Shown: positions 8,752-18,342, numbered from the stretch's first letter. The stretch is 64,000 nt of DNA from Pseudosulfitobacter sp. DSM 107133 (GCF_022788695.1 NZ_CP085162.1:1-64000), one strand, 5' to 3'. Program-made: numbers and translations. The notes: generated by a model not told the origin, from the letters alone.

Positions 8752-10073
8752 GGAACGGCACCTTCCGTTCGGTCGCGCTGGTGGCGCTGGTGCCGCTGGT
8801 GATGGCGGTGGCGGGGGTGCTGGTGCTGCAATCGCAGTTGCGCGCGCGGCTGGTCGAGGCTGTGCAGACCCGCCTGCTGGCCGAGGCGCAGGGGTTTGCC
8901 GCCCTCTATGACCAGCGCCGCATCGTCGCCCTGCGCGAGGCGATCGCCTATCGCAGCACGCGCGGCGACCCTGCGGGCAGCGTCTATGTGCTGACCGACC
9001 GGGCGGGCGCGGTGCTGGCGGGCAATCTGGACGGCTGGCCCGATGGCATCGCGGTGCAGGACACCGCGCAGCAGGTCCAGATCGACGGGCGCCCCTATCT
9101 GGCCCGTGCGCAGGACTTGCGCGGCGGCTTTGGCCTGTTGGTGGGGGTCAGCCTGTTGCCGGTGGAACAGACGCTGGCCCAGATGCGCCGCGTCTTTGCC
9201 GCCTTTGGCCTGGCGATGCTGGTCGCGGGGCTGGCCGCCGCATGGGGCGTGGCGCGGCAGGCACAGTGGCGCACGGCGCGGATGAACGCGGCGCTGGCGC
9301 AGGTCGGCGGGGCAGGGGGCCTGGGCCTGCGGATGCCGCGCGAGGGCGGGTCGGAACACGCCGAACTGGCCGACCACATCGACGCCATGCTGGCACGCAT
9401 CGCGCATCTGTTCGACGCGCATCAACGGTTGGGCAACGCGGTGGCCCACGAAATGCGCACACCGCTGGCCCGCATCCGCACGCGGCTGGACGCGCTGGAT
9501 CTGGACGCGGTGGCGCGCGCGGGGCTGGACGACGAGATCCGCGCCACGATCCGCCTGTTCGACAGCCTGCTGAGCATCGCGCAAATGGACGCCGAGGCGG
9601 GCAATACCACCACGCTGCATCCCGTCGATCTGGGCCAGATCGCCGCCGGTATCGTCGAGCTGTACCAGCCCGTCGCCGAGGAAGAGGGGCGCAGGATCAC
9701 CACGCAAATCGACCCTGACACGCAGATATTGGGCGATGAGCACCTGTTGGCACAACTGCTGTCCAACCTGATCGAGAACGGCCTGAAATACACCCGCCCC
9801 GGCGACACCATCGCCGTCACCGTCCGTCGCGACGGGGCCAAGGTGCGCCTGCGCGTGCAGGACGACGGGCCGGGGGTGGACGCGACGTTGCGCGAACAGT
9901 TGTTCACGCCCTTTGCACGCGGCTTTGACACGGGGTCGAAACCGGGGCACGGGCTGGGTCTGTCGCTGGTGCGGGCGATTGCATTGCGCCACGGGGCGAT
10001 CCCGCGTGCGCCCGCCACCGAAAAAGGATTTGCAATCGAAGTCGAAGCCTTGCATTTTTCCACGCAGGAATAG
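8748..10073 (+). CDS. Membrane sensor histidine kinase
   Basis: This 441-residue kinase has two membrane segments (about residues 8-28 and 142-166) enclosing a periplasmic sensor loop of roughly 110 residues. A HAMP-like linker, a HisKA domain with His234 in GNAVAHEMRTPLARIRTRLD and a HATPase_c domain with N box LSNLIENGLKYT, G1 box DDGPGVD and G2 box GHGLGLSL follow. The ATG at 8748 overlaps the regulator stop. The sensor loop has no domain I recognise. Its position between exported proteases suggests that it senses an envelope signal and controls this cluster. Confidence 0.88.
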   Translation: MRNGTFRSVALVALVPLVMAVAGVLVLQSQLRARLVEAVQTRLLAEAQGFAALYDQRRIVALREAIAYRSTRGDPAGSVYVLTDRAGAVLAGNLDGWPDGIAVQDTAQQVQIDGRPYLARAQDLRGGFGLLVGVSLLPVEQTLAQMRRVFAAFGLAMLVAGLAAAWGVARQAQWRTARMNAALAQVGGAGGLGLRMPREGGSEHAELADHIDAMLARIAHLFDAHQRLGNAVAHEMRTPLARIRTRLDALDLDAVARAGLDDEIRATIRLFDSLLSIAQMDAEAGNTTTLHPVDLGQIAAGIVELYQPVAEEEGRRITTQIDPDTQILGDEHLLAQLLSNLIENGLKYTRPGDTIAVTVRRDGAKVRLRVQDDGPGVDATLREQLFTPFARGFDTGSKPGHGLGLSLVRAIALRHGAIPRAPATEKGFAIEVEALHFSTQE

Positions 10074-10114
10074 CTGCTTAATCCATTTTCCACATGCGCT
10101 TGGGGGCGCCTGAA

Positions 10115-11569
10115 ATGATTCATATCCGGCTTTGCACGGCGCTGTTCTGCGCCATGGTTCTTGCGGCCTGCTCGGCGCTGAACCCGCCGATCAACCCCTA
10201 TCTGGCCGACCCCGGATCGGTGCAGGAACCCGCATTCGGCGGCAACCTGATGGGGCGGGACGACGTGTTCATCGGGCTGGCCTTTTCCGGGGGCGGCACG
10301 CGGGCCTCGGCGTTTTCTTACGGGATGCTGAAGGCGCTGCGCGATGCCACGCGCACGGCGGAAAACCCCGACGGGTTGTTGCAACATGTGCGGCTGGTCA
10401 CCGGCGTGTCGGGCGGGTCGGTCACGGCGGCCTATTACGGGCTGCACGGGCCGCGGGGGCTGGATGTCTACCGCGAACAATACCTGATCCAGAACGCCGA
10501 AAAATACATGGCCACCGCCGTGTGGAACCCGGTGACGCTGGTCAAGGGGCTGTCGGGCGGGGCCAACGGGCGCAAGACCTTTGCGCGGTTCCTGGATGAA
10601 AGCATCCTGCACAAGGCCACCTTCCGCGACCTGTGGGCCAAGGGCTATGCGACGACGTGGATCAACGCCTCGGACGTGGCGAACAACACGCCGTTCCTGT
10701 TCTCGCAGGAAACCTTTGACGCGCTGTGTTCCAATCTGGCCGATCTGCCCGTGTCCGAAGCTGTTGCCGCCTCGGCCGCCTTTCCGCTGGTGTTCGCGCC
10801 GATCACGCTGGCCGCGCACCGCGAAGGCTGCGATTATTCCGAACCCGACTGGCTGACCGCGGCGCGGTTCAATCCCGAAAGCACCTCGGCGCTGCGGGCT
10901 TATGGCAAGGCGCTGGAAACCTACCGCGACCCGGACAAGATCAAGCTGGTCAAGCTGCTGGACGGCGCGATCACCGACAATTTCGGCACCACGGGTTTGT
11001 CGGTGGCGCGGGTGAAATCGCAGACCGCTTACGGCCCGATGACCGAGGAACAGGCCGTACGCGTCAACCGCATGTTGTTTCTGGTGGCCAACGCGGGCGT
11101 GCAGCAGGATTACAAATGGAACCAGCGGCTGCGCGGTCCGGGCGGGGTGCAGCTGGGAATGGCGATTGCCAATTCGTCCATGGGGGCGGCGACGCGTGTG
11201 GGCTATGACGTGCTGCGGCTGACGCTGGACCAATATGCCGACGACCTGATCGACTACCGGTGCAGCCTGTCTGCCGCGCGGGTGCGGGCGTTGCGCGGGT
11301 CGCTGGCGGGCTGGGATTGCAAGGACGTGAAACTGTTCGTGGGGCAGGTGTCGTTCGAGGTGCTGGACAACGACCAGCGCGACGATCTGAACGAAATCCC
11401 CACGCGCCTGCGGCTGGAAACGCCACAGGTGGACGCGGTGATTGCGGCGGGCGAACAGGCGACGCGGCTGACGCCGGAATTCAACGGCTTTCTGCGCGCG
11501 ATTGACGCAGTGCCCGCCCCTGCGGATGCGCGGCGCATCGGGGCGCGGCGGATCACGCCGGGGAACTGA
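10115..11569 (+). CDS. Patatin-like phospholipase lipoprotein
   Basis: This 484-residue protein has a lipoprotein signal peptide with lipobox LAAC, so it should be anchored in the envelope. The patatin fold is visible as the oxyanion loop FSGGGTRA, nucleophile Ser99 in GVSGGS and catalytic Asp283 in DGAITDN, the Ser-Asp dyad of patatin-like acyl hydrolases. Family members release fatty acids from phospholipids. The ATG at 10115 starts the lipobox signal; the frame opens at 10094. It sits between the sensor kinase and the second caspase-like gene on the same strand and is the only obvious membrane-damaging candidate in the cluster. Confidence 0.85.
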   Translation: MIHIRLCTALFCAMVLAACSALNPPINPYLADPGSVQEPAFGGNLMGRDDVFIGLAFSGGGTRASAFSYGMLKALRDATRTAENPDGLLQHVRLVTGVSGGSVTAAYYGLHGPRGLDVYREQYLIQNAEKYMATAVWNPVTLVKGLSGGANGRKTFARFLDESILHKATFRDLWAKGYATTWINASDVANNTPFLFSQETFDALCSNLADLPVSEAVAASAAFPLVFAPITLAAHREGCDYSEPDWLTAARFNPESTSALRAYGKALETYRDPDKIKLVKLLDGAITDNFGTTGLSVARVKSQTAYGPMTEEQAVRVNRMLFLVANAGVQQDYKWNQRLRGPGGVQLGMAIANSSMGAATRVGYDVLRLTLDQYADDLIDYRCSLSAARVRALRGSLAGWDCKDVKLFVGQVSFEVLDNDQRDDLNEIPTRLRLETPQVDAVIAAGEQATRLTPEFNGFLRAIDAVPAPADARRIGARRITPGN

Positions 11570-11785
11570 CGGGCCTCGACCTGCCGCACCGAGCTGAAAA
11601 CCACAGCCGCGACGTGGCCGCCCGCGGGGTTCACTCGCCTTAAAGGTGTGAAATCGCGCCCCATACCAGCGATGGTGTGGGGGCTTTTGTGTTTGCGGGC
11701 CAGAGGCTTGGCCCGAATGTGAAAAACGCTGTTAGGATTGAACAGCCCCGTAGACGGAACGCTTTCCCCTTCGTAACCTGCCGGC
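11570..11785. other. Gap between patatin and second caspase genes
   Basis: This 216-bp gap on the plus strand holds no gene I can support. A 7-bp hairpin (CGGGCCA / TGGCCCG, 11696-11715) is not followed by a T-run, so it is a weak terminator candidate at best. The gap could carry a separate promoter for the caspase-trypsin-TPR operon that starts at 11786. Confidence 0.4.
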
Positions 11786-13759
11786 ATGATGACGCGACTG
11801 ATCCCTTTGCTGCTGGCTCTGTGGCCGCTTGGCACCCACGCCGAAACCCGCGCGGTTCTGGTGGGGGTGGGGGATTATCTGTATCTTGATGCGGATTTGC
11901 AGGGGCCGGTCAACGACGTGGGCCTGATGGCCGACACGCTGATGCGGCGCGGTGTCGCGGCGGCGGCGATCACGGTGCTGTCTGACGCGGCGGCGCGGGT
12001 GCCCGATGGCGCGGTGCGCGGGCTGCCGGACCGTGTGGCGATACTGGACGCCCTGGGCGGGGCGATTGCGGCCTCGGCCCATGGCGACACGGTGGTGTTC
12101 TATTTCTCGGGCCACGGCGCGCAGGCCCCCGACCTGAACGGCGACGAGGGCGGCGGCATGGACGAGATTTTCCTGCCCCGCGACACGCGCGGCTGGAACG
12201 GTGGCATCGGTGCGGTCGAAAACGCGATTCTGGACGACGAATTCGGCACCTTCACCGAACAGGCCGCAGCACAGGGGGTGCAGCTGGTGGCGATCCTGGA
12301 CGCCTGCCACTCGGGCACCGGCTTTCGCGCGGGGCCAGAGACGGACGTGCGGGCGCGGTATATCACGCCGGCACAGCTTGGCCTGCCTGACGATCAGGTC
12401 AGCGATGCGGTGGGGCAGGGGCAGGCCCCCGCAGGCGACTATGTGTTCCTTTATGCGGCGCAGTCCGACCAGCGGGCGTTTGAATACCCCGTCGGTGACG
12501 CGCGCCTGTGGCACGGCGATTTCACCCGTGCGCTGACCTCGGTCATGCAAGAGGTGCCCGACATCACCTATACCGCCCTTGTGCAAGCCGCCGCCGCGCG
12601 GATGCGCACGGCGGGCGGGCAGGCGGCGCAGACGCCCGATGTCGAGGGACCGCTGGCAGATGCGCCGGTGATCGGCGGCGATGCGCCCGGACTGTTGCGG
12701 ATGCAGGTCGACGGCCAGACCCTGCGCGCGGGGCTGCTGGGCGGCGTGACCAAAGGCAGCATCGTGGCGCTGTACGCGGGACAGCTGGACGACAGCCCCG
12801 CCGGTCAGGCCGAGGTGACGCAAGTCCGCGCGACCGAGGCGGATTTGCGGTATCTGGAACCCTTTCCGACCGAGAAGGTCGCCTATGCCCAGATCACCGA
12901 CCGCGCGCTGGACACCTCGATCGCGCTGAACTTCAGCGCCGAGGCGCAGGCGCATCTGACGGATGGGTTTGACGCGCTGGCCGCGCGCGTGGACGTGCCG
13001 CTGGACGCCGCCACCCCGTCGCACCGCGTGGTCTGGGACGGGGCGCAATTTGCGCTGATCGGTCCCGATGGCGTGCTGGACGCGGGCGGTGACGGCACCA
13101 GCATCCGGCTGGGCGCGGGCGATACCGACGCATTGGCGCAGCGCATCGGGCTTGCCGTGGGACGCTTGCGGCTGGAAAAGGCGCTGGCGCAGATGGCGCA
13201 GGGGGCGGTCAAGACCGGCTTTGCCCTTGGCCCCACCGGCCCGACCGTCAGCTTTACCCTGACCGCGGGGCGGATGCGCGGCGGCAAATGCGCCACGCCC
13301 GACGGCACGCCGCAGCCGGTGACCGGACGGGCCAGCGCGCACAGCTGCGATGTGCTGGGCCTGCGCTATGACAACACCACCGGCGGGATGCAGGACGTGA
13401 CGGTCCTGTACATCAACGCCGACAACAGCATCGACACGCTGTGGCCCACCCGCAACCTGTCGAACAGGATCGAGGCCGGCGGCAGCCAGCAGATGGACTT
13501 TGCGCTGGTGGCCGATGCGGTGCTGCATGAACAGGTGATCGTGGTGTCGGTCCCCGCAGACCCCGGCAGCATGCGCACCACCCTTGCCTTTCTGGGCGGC
13601 GGCGGATTGCCCGCCAGCAGCATGGGGGCTGTGGCCGAATATATGGCCAGCGTCACCGATCCGGCGCAAAGCCGTGGATTTTCACTGAAACCCAAGGGCG
13701 CGGACCTGTCGGTACACCGGCTGGACCTGACCCTGACCCCATTCCAAACAGGAGACTGA
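11786..13759 (+). CDS. Exported caspase-like peptidase (C14), copy 2
   Basis: This 657-residue protein has a signal peptide (MMTRLIPLLLALWPLGTHA) and a caspase-like domain with His110 (FYFSGHGAQ) and Cys174 (LDACHSGTG). As in copy 1, a GGGMDEIFLPRD segment lies between the catalytic residues. The C-terminal 400 residues share the general arrangement of copy 1 and include a beta-rich stretch with two cysteines (GKCATP and HSCDVL) and a late segment reading DNSIDTLWPTRNLSN, which recalls DUF4384-like modules of other bacterial caspases. The trypsin gene starts 5 bp after the stop, with AGGAG in the last caspase codons. The pairing of a caspase with a trypsin zymogen is noteworthy. Confidence 0.87.
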   Translation: MMTRLIPLLLALWPLGTHAETRAVLVGVGDYLYLDADLQGPVNDVGLMADTLMRRGVAAAAITVLSDAAARVPDGAVRGLPDRVAILDALGGAIAASAHGDTVVFYFSGHGAQAPDLNGDEGGGMDEIFLPRDTRGWNGGIGAVENAILDDEFGTFTEQAAAQGVQLVAILDACHSGTGFRAGPETDVRARYITPAQLGLPDDQVSDAVGQGQAPAGDYVFLYAAQSDQRAFEYPVGDARLWHGDFTRALTSVMQEVPDITYTALVQAAAARMRTAGGQAAQTPDVEGPLADAPVIGGDAPGLLRMQVDGQTLRAGLLGGVTKGSIVALYAGQLDDSPAGQAEVTQVRATEADLRYLEPFPTEKVAYAQITDRALDTSIALNFSAEAQAHLTDGFDALAARVDVPLDAATPSHRVVWDGAQFALIGPDGVLDAGGDGTSIRLGAGDTDALAQRIGLAVGRLRLEKALAQMAQGAVKTGFALGPTGPTVSFTLTAGRMRGGKCATPDGTPQPVTGRASAHSCDVLGLRYDNTTGGMQDVTVLYINADNSIDTLWPTRNLSNRIEAGGSQQMDFALVADAVLHEQVIVVSVPADPGSMRTTLAFLGGGGLPASSMGAVAEYMASVTDPAQSRGFSLKPKGADLSVHRLDLTLTPFQTGD

Positions 13760-13764
13760 CCCAA

Positions 13765-14805
13765 ATGAGATTTCTACCCGCAGTGATGGCCGCATTGGCC
13801 CTGCCGCTGGCGCTGAACGCGCAGACGCTGGAATTGCCCGAAACACCCCCCGCGCAGGCGTCGCCCTTTGCCTTTGCCGAAAGCGGCGCCAAGGCCGAGG
13901 CCGCGGCACAGCAGGCCGACAGCGCAGGCCGTGTGATCGGCGGTGAAGAGGCCGCCGAGGGCGCGTGGCCCTGGCAGGTGGCCCTGTTGATCGCGGGCCA
14001 GCCCCGGACCGTGGACGCGCAGTTTTGCGGCGGGTCGATGGTGCTGGACACATGGGTTCTGACGGCGGCGCATTGCATCCACATGCAGGACCCCAACGGC
14101 GTCTACCGTGACCTTGCCCCGCGGGCGATTTCGGTGCTGGTCGGCACCAACGAGATTGCCGAAGGCAAGGGCGACGCGGTGCCGGTCGAGGCGATCTATC
14201 GCCATCCCGGCTATGAAGGGACCGAGTTCGACAACGACATCGCCCTGATCAAACTGGCCCGCGCGCCCAAGGTGCCTTACCAGACGATCAAGGTGCCGGA
14301 TGCCGCGTTCGGCGACCTGCTGGACCAGCCCGGCGTGCGCACCGTCGTCACCGGCTGGGGCCTGATCGAAGGCGCGAAACGCACCGAGATGATGCGTCAG
14401 GCCGAGATCCAGATGCTGTCGCGCGACCAGTGCAACCAGGTCATGCTGGAAGGCCGCGCCAAGGCCGCCGCCGAGGGGCTGAGCTATGCCGCCAAGGCGT
14501 TCGGGCTGAAGGACAGCGAGGCCGAGAAGGTCTGGCAGGAGCTGATCACCTATGTCCGCGAACCGATGACCGAAAACATGATCTGCTCGGGCACCTTTGG
14601 TGGCGGCAAGGGGTCATGCTCGGGTGACAGCGGCGGGCCGCTGGTGGTGCCGCTTGAGGACGGGACGTTCATTCAGGCGGGTATCGTCAGCTGGGGTCTG
14701 AGCAATCAGGCCACACAGTCCTGTCTGGAAACGGCGCAATTCTCGGCCTATACGCGGGTGTCGAATTACCTGCCGTGGCTGGACCAGACGATCAACGCGA
14801 ACTGA
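13765..14805 (+). CDS. Trypsin-fold (S1) serine protease zymogen
   Basis: This 346-residue exported protease has a signal peptide (residues 1-19), a 36-residue Ala/Glu-rich propeptide and a classical activation site, Arg56 before VIGG. The triad is His103 (LTAAHC), Asp158 (FDNDIALIKL) and Ser289 (GDSGGPL). The residue six before Ser289, which sets specificity in trypsin, is Gly rather than Asp, so trypsin-like Arg/Lys preference is unlikely. A helix-like insertion of about 45 residues (225-270) separates DQC from MICSG. If it cannot cut after Arg, another protease must remove the propeptide, and the adjacent caspase-like enzyme is one candidate. Its stop shares a base (TGATG) with the next start. 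Confidence 0.9.
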   Translation: MRFLPAVMAALALPLALNAQTLELPETPPAQASPFAFAESGAKAEAAAQQADSAGRVIGGEEAAEGAWPWQVALLIAGQPRTVDAQFCGGSMVLDTWVLTAAHCIHMQDPNGVYRDLAPRAISVLVGTNEIAEGKGDAVPVEAIYRHPGYEGTEFDNDIALIKLARAPKVPYQTIKVPDAAFGDLLDQPGVRTVVTGWGLIEGAKRTEMMRQAEIQMLSRDQCNQVMLEGRAKAAAEGLSYAAKAFGLKDSEAEKVWQELITYVREPMTENMICSGTFGGGKGSCSGDSGGPLVVPLEDGTFIQAGIVSWGLSNQATQSCLETAQFSAYTRVSNYLPWLDQTINAN

Positions 14806-17489
14806 TGGGCGCGCGGTCCTGCATCTTGGCACTGGTGCTGGCGGTTGGGCTGGCACCTGCTGCTGTGGCGCAGGACCATACGCCCGACAGCTATGCCGAA
14901 TGGATCCTGAAACGTTCGAAGGCTATACAGGATGCGTTCTATGGCGGCAGGCGCGCCGAGGCCATGGCCGCCGCCGAGGCGTTGAACACCGAAGTCGACA
15001 AATATGCCGATTTCATGGGCGATCACAAAGGGTTCTGGGTGCCTGACCTTCTGGTGACGCGGCTGGCGATCAGACTGCGGTACTATGAACAGGCCGCCGA
15101 AGTGGCCGCGCCGATGGTCACCGCACTGGACACGCCCGCCGAACACGGCGGCGCGATGCGGGTCGAGGCGATGCTGCTGTTGGGGCAGGCGCTGTATTAC
15201 CTGAAAGACTATACCGCCGCCGAAGCGGTGCTGCGCAGCTTTGTGTCACTGGGGCTTGAGCCGGGCACGCATGTGGATGGCAAAGACATCACCGAGGCGT
15301 CCTATTTGCTGGCGCAGGCGGCGACCCGTGCGCTGGCCCCTGACGCGGCGGAAATCCGGCGCGATTTGCTGGACGGGTTTCTGGACCGCCCTGGCGGCAC
15401 CGACGGTCTGTACCTGCGGCTGTGGCTGCTGGATTTTCAGGCCCGCCGCTCGAACGAGACCCACGCCCCCGGACTGTTGGACGACGCCCGTCTGGTCGCT
15501 GATTTCATGAAAACCTCGGACGAAGGCGACATGGCCGAATACCAGCTGTTGTATGGAATGCTGGGCCGGATTTTTGCCGACAACAAAGACTTTGACCGCG
15601 CGATTCCGATCCTTCAGGCCCGTATGGATCACATGCGCGCGCACGCGCCGGGCTCGCGCGAATATTTCTGGGCCTCGCAGAACCTTGCGGGGATTCGCAA
15701 CCTTCAGCATGATTTTCCCGCCGCCCTGCGCACCGCGCAAGCGGCACTGCGCGAACTGGATGCGGTGCCCGGCGGGCAGGACGAAGAATTTGCGCCCGTC
15801 CGCTCGGCGCTGGAACAGGTGATCTGGATTGCCGCGCTTCAGATGGGCGAGGCGCTGATCGCGCAAGAGGCGCTTGAGCGGGCCTATGTCGCGGTGCGCC
15901 AGACGCGGTCGGCGAACAACCCTGCGGCGCAGGAACTGGCTGCCGAAATGGACAAGGCGCTGGTGGATCCGGCCCGCTTTGTCTATGCGGGCGAACTGGG
16001 TCTGGACCGCCCCGGCGAGCTGTTTCTGACGGCAGACGGTGCCGATGTGATTTCGGCCTTTCTTGCGGGGCGTTATGCGCTGATTTCGCAAGTGCTGGCG
16101 CGCGCGGATGCGGCGAAGGAGGTGCCGACGGCGATAGTTGCACTGAACCGCGCCTTTCTGGCGGCGATGCTGGGCGATGTGGGGGAAGGGCAGGCGCAGC
16201 TGGCCCGCGCGCGCAAGGCGGCTGCCGAGGAGGAAGAGGACCAGTTGGCGGCCGACGCATGGGAGCCGGATTTCGCAGAAGCGTTGTTGATGCTGTATGC
16301 GCGCATCTATGACGTGGACCAGGCACTGCCGCCGCTGGCGCGGCTTGAGGCGCGCGATGACCTGCCCGACATGATACAGGCCAACGTGCGGATGCTGCGC
16401 GCGACGCAATCGTTTTATGCGGGCGACATTGCGGCAGCGGCACAGGTCTATTTTGACCATGCGGATGCGGATTTTGCCCGTGTCACGACAGAACCCTGGG
16501 GCGTTGTCCTGGGGTTGGGGCTGTTGAACATGGCGCTGGAACTGGATGATCTGGAACGGGCGCGGACTTTTGTGGTTGCCTTTTCAGAGCAGCTTGAAGC
16601 AACGCCCGACCGTGGGCTGGCGCTGGTCAGCACCCAGATGTTCGCGCTGAACGCCGACCCCGACGCGATGCTGACCGAACGGGGCTTTCAGACGATGGCG
16701 TTTCATCTGCGGTCGCTGGCGTCGATGCTGCCAGAGGAACACCAGTGGAGCATTGCGGCGCGCTTCGCCTATGCCTCGGCGCTGTCGCAGCGTGGCGAGG
16801 TGGCCGAAGCCGCGGAATTGACCCGCGGGGCGCTGGAAAGCTATCGCAAGTCGCCCTGGCATCAGGAAGGCACGGCGGCGTTTCTGTCGGTGTCCTATGG
16901 CTGGCTGGTCTGGGGCAGCGGCAACCCGGAACTGGCGCAAAGCATCATTTCGCAGGCCTATCACGCGCGCGATCCCGAAACATGGGGGCCTGCCTATTGG
17001 GCCGAAGTCTGTCAGGCGCAGGCCTTTGCGCGCACGTTTCAGGGGCGGCTGGACGAGGCCCGCACCGTGATCGAAGAGGCGCTGGGGCAGACCGAGATGA
17101 TGGCCAGACTGACCCCGCCCAACACCATGCGCTTGCGGCTGCAATACGCCGATATTCTGGCCCAGTTGGGAGAAAGTGAACAGGCCGCCGTTGCCTTTGA
17201 CAGCGCTGTCGCTGCGGTGCCTTATCCTGAATACAAGGGGGGCCAGACCATGACCGAAGCCCTGCGCAAACGCGCGACCTTTCACCACAACCAGTCGCAA
17301 CCGCAGGCGGCCTATGCCGACATCGCGCAGTCGAACGCATTGTGGTTCGATCGCTATGACCGCTATGCCACCGACGGGGCGCAAGTGGCGCGCCAACCCT
17401 TCGAGGACCGCGCGCGCGCGGTGGACGAGGCGGTGTTTGGCTGGGTTCTGAGCCAGTCGCTGGCAGAAATTCAACCCCAGCAAGAATAA
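14805..17489 (+). CDS. Large exported TPR-like repeat protein
   Basis: This 894-residue protein begins with a signal peptide (MGARSCILALVLAVGLAPAAVAQ) and is then almost entirely alpha-helical, with pairs of helices of the tetratricopeptide type, such as QALYYLKDYTAAEAVLRSF, AIPILQARMDHMRAHAPG and AARFAYASALSQRGEVAEAAELTRGALES. No catalytic motif is seen. TPR proteins are scaffolds, and in other bacterial protease systems TPR domains gate caspase or CHAT peptidases. The start at 14805 shares a base with the trypsin stop; the frame opens at 14775. I infer a periplasmic scaffold or regulator for the proteases. Confidence 0.75.
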   Translation: MGARSCILALVLAVGLAPAAVAQDHTPDSYAEWILKRSKAIQDAFYGGRRAEAMAAAEALNTEVDKYADFMGDHKGFWVPDLLVTRLAIRLRYYEQAAEVAAPMVTALDTPAEHGGAMRVEAMLLLGQALYYLKDYTAAEAVLRSFVSLGLEPGTHVDGKDITEASYLLAQAATRALAPDAAEIRRDLLDGFLDRPGGTDGLYLRLWLLDFQARRSNETHAPGLLDDARLVADFMKTSDEGDMAEYQLLYGMLGRIFADNKDFDRAIPILQARMDHMRAHAPGSREYFWASQNLAGIRNLQHDFPAALRTAQAALRELDAVPGGQDEEFAPVRSALEQVIWIAALQMGEALIAQEALERAYVAVRQTRSANNPAAQELAAEMDKALVDPARFVYAGELGLDRPGELFLTADGADVISAFLAGRYALISQVLARADAAKEVPTAIVALNRAFLAAMLGDVGEGQAQLARARKAAAEEEEDQLAADAWEPDFAEALLMLYARIYDVDQALPPLARLEARDDLPDMIQANVRMLRATQSFYAGDIAAAAQVYFDHADADFARVTTEPWGVVLGLGLLNMALELDDLERARTFVVAFSEQLEATPDRGLALVSTQMFALNADPDAMLTERGFQTMAFHLRSLASMLPEEHQWSIAARFAYASALSQRGEVAEAAELTRGALESYRKSPWHQEGTAAFLSVSYGWLVWGSGNPELAQSIISQAYHARDPETWGPAYWAEVCQAQAFARTFQGRLDEARTVIEEALGQTEMMARLTPPNTMRLRLQYADILAQLGESEQAAVAFDSAVAAVPYPEYKGGQTMTEALRKRATFHHNQSQPQAAYADIAQSNALWFDRYDRYATDGAQVARQPFEDRARAVDEAVFGWVLSQSLAEIQPQQE

Positions 17490-17626
17490 GGGGCATCTTC
17501 CGCCAAAGGTAAGGTATTCCTGACGGTGTTTGTCATAAAAAATGTCTGGAAAACGCGCAGTTACGCTGACATGATCTTATCAATTGCCTAACCCTGAACT
17601 GTCTTTAATTGAAAGGATTTCTACTG

Positions 17627-18334
17627 ATGACACGCACCACTTTAATCTCGATGATGGGGGCCGCAGCCCTTGCGATGGCACCGATCACGGGTTTTGCACA
17701 GGACAAGTCCGGCGAGAATGTGCAGCCCACCGAAGCCACCGCCGAGGTCAGCGCCGTTGGCAAGGTCGCGCTGGCACAAGACCTGTTCGCCTATGCGCAG
17801 GAGGGCAAGAATGCCGTCGCCGCGCTGGCCGCTGCGCAGATCATGCAGGGGGTCGATGCCAAGGATGTCGAGCGTGAAAAAACCACCTCTGACAACGAAG
17901 ACATGGCCGGAGTGACAGAAGAGGCCGACGGGGCCGATGCGCCGATGGACGCCGACGCCATGCTGACAGCCGCGCTGGAATATGCGGGCGGTGATCCTGC
18001 CGTGACCGGCCTGATCGAGGACGCGCAGGCCGAAGGTTCGCGGGGCCGTATCGGGGGCGCGTCGCGCACCCTGTCGCGACTGCCCGCGGGCAAGGTCGAC
18101 CTGTTCAAAGTGCCCTTCTACGGCGGCCGTTTTGCCGAGCTGGCTATTGTGGGTGACGGTGATGCGAACCTTGACCTGCTGGTCACCGACGAGAACGGCA
18201 ACACCATCTGTCTGGACAAGACCTATACCGACAAGATCTATTGCTCGTTCACACCGGCATGGGACGGGTATTTCCTGGTTGCCGTGGCCAACCAGGGCCG
18301 CAAGCGCAACAGCTATTACATCCTGACCAACTGA
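17627..18334 (+). CDS. Small exported PPC-like protein, copy 2
   Basis: This 235-residue paralogue of the protein at 6002-6622 has a signal peptide (ending ITGFAQ), an acidic low-complexity middle (about residues 85-110, rich in Asp, Glu and Ala) and a C-terminal beta-sandwich-like region with LDLLVTDENGN and YFLVAVANQG. The cysteine pair (NTICLD and KIYCSF) is conserved with copy 1, and both end in an LTN-like tail. The ATG at 17627 has GAAAGGA 9 bp upstream; a TTG at 17609 is less likely. It lies 8 bp before the CHAT gene, just as copy 1 abuts a caspase, so each PPC-like protein is paired with one cysteine peptidase. Confidence 0.7.
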   Translation: MTRTTLISMMGAAALAMAPITGFAQDKSGENVQPTEATAEVSAVGKVALAQDLFAYAQEGKNAVAALAAAQIMQGVDAKDVEREKTTSDNEDMAGVTEEADGADAPMDADAMLTAALEYAGGDPAVTGLIEDAQAEGSRGRIGGASRTLSRLPAGKVDLFKVPFYGGRFAELAIVGDGDANLDLLVTDENGNTICLDKTYTDKIYCSFTPAWDGYFLVAVANQGRKRNSYYILTN

Positions 18335-18342
18335 GGCCGGGC

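Noticed and set aside
11696..11715. Hairpin as a terminator after the patatin gene.
   Set aside because: The stem is only 7 bp and no T-run follows on either strand.
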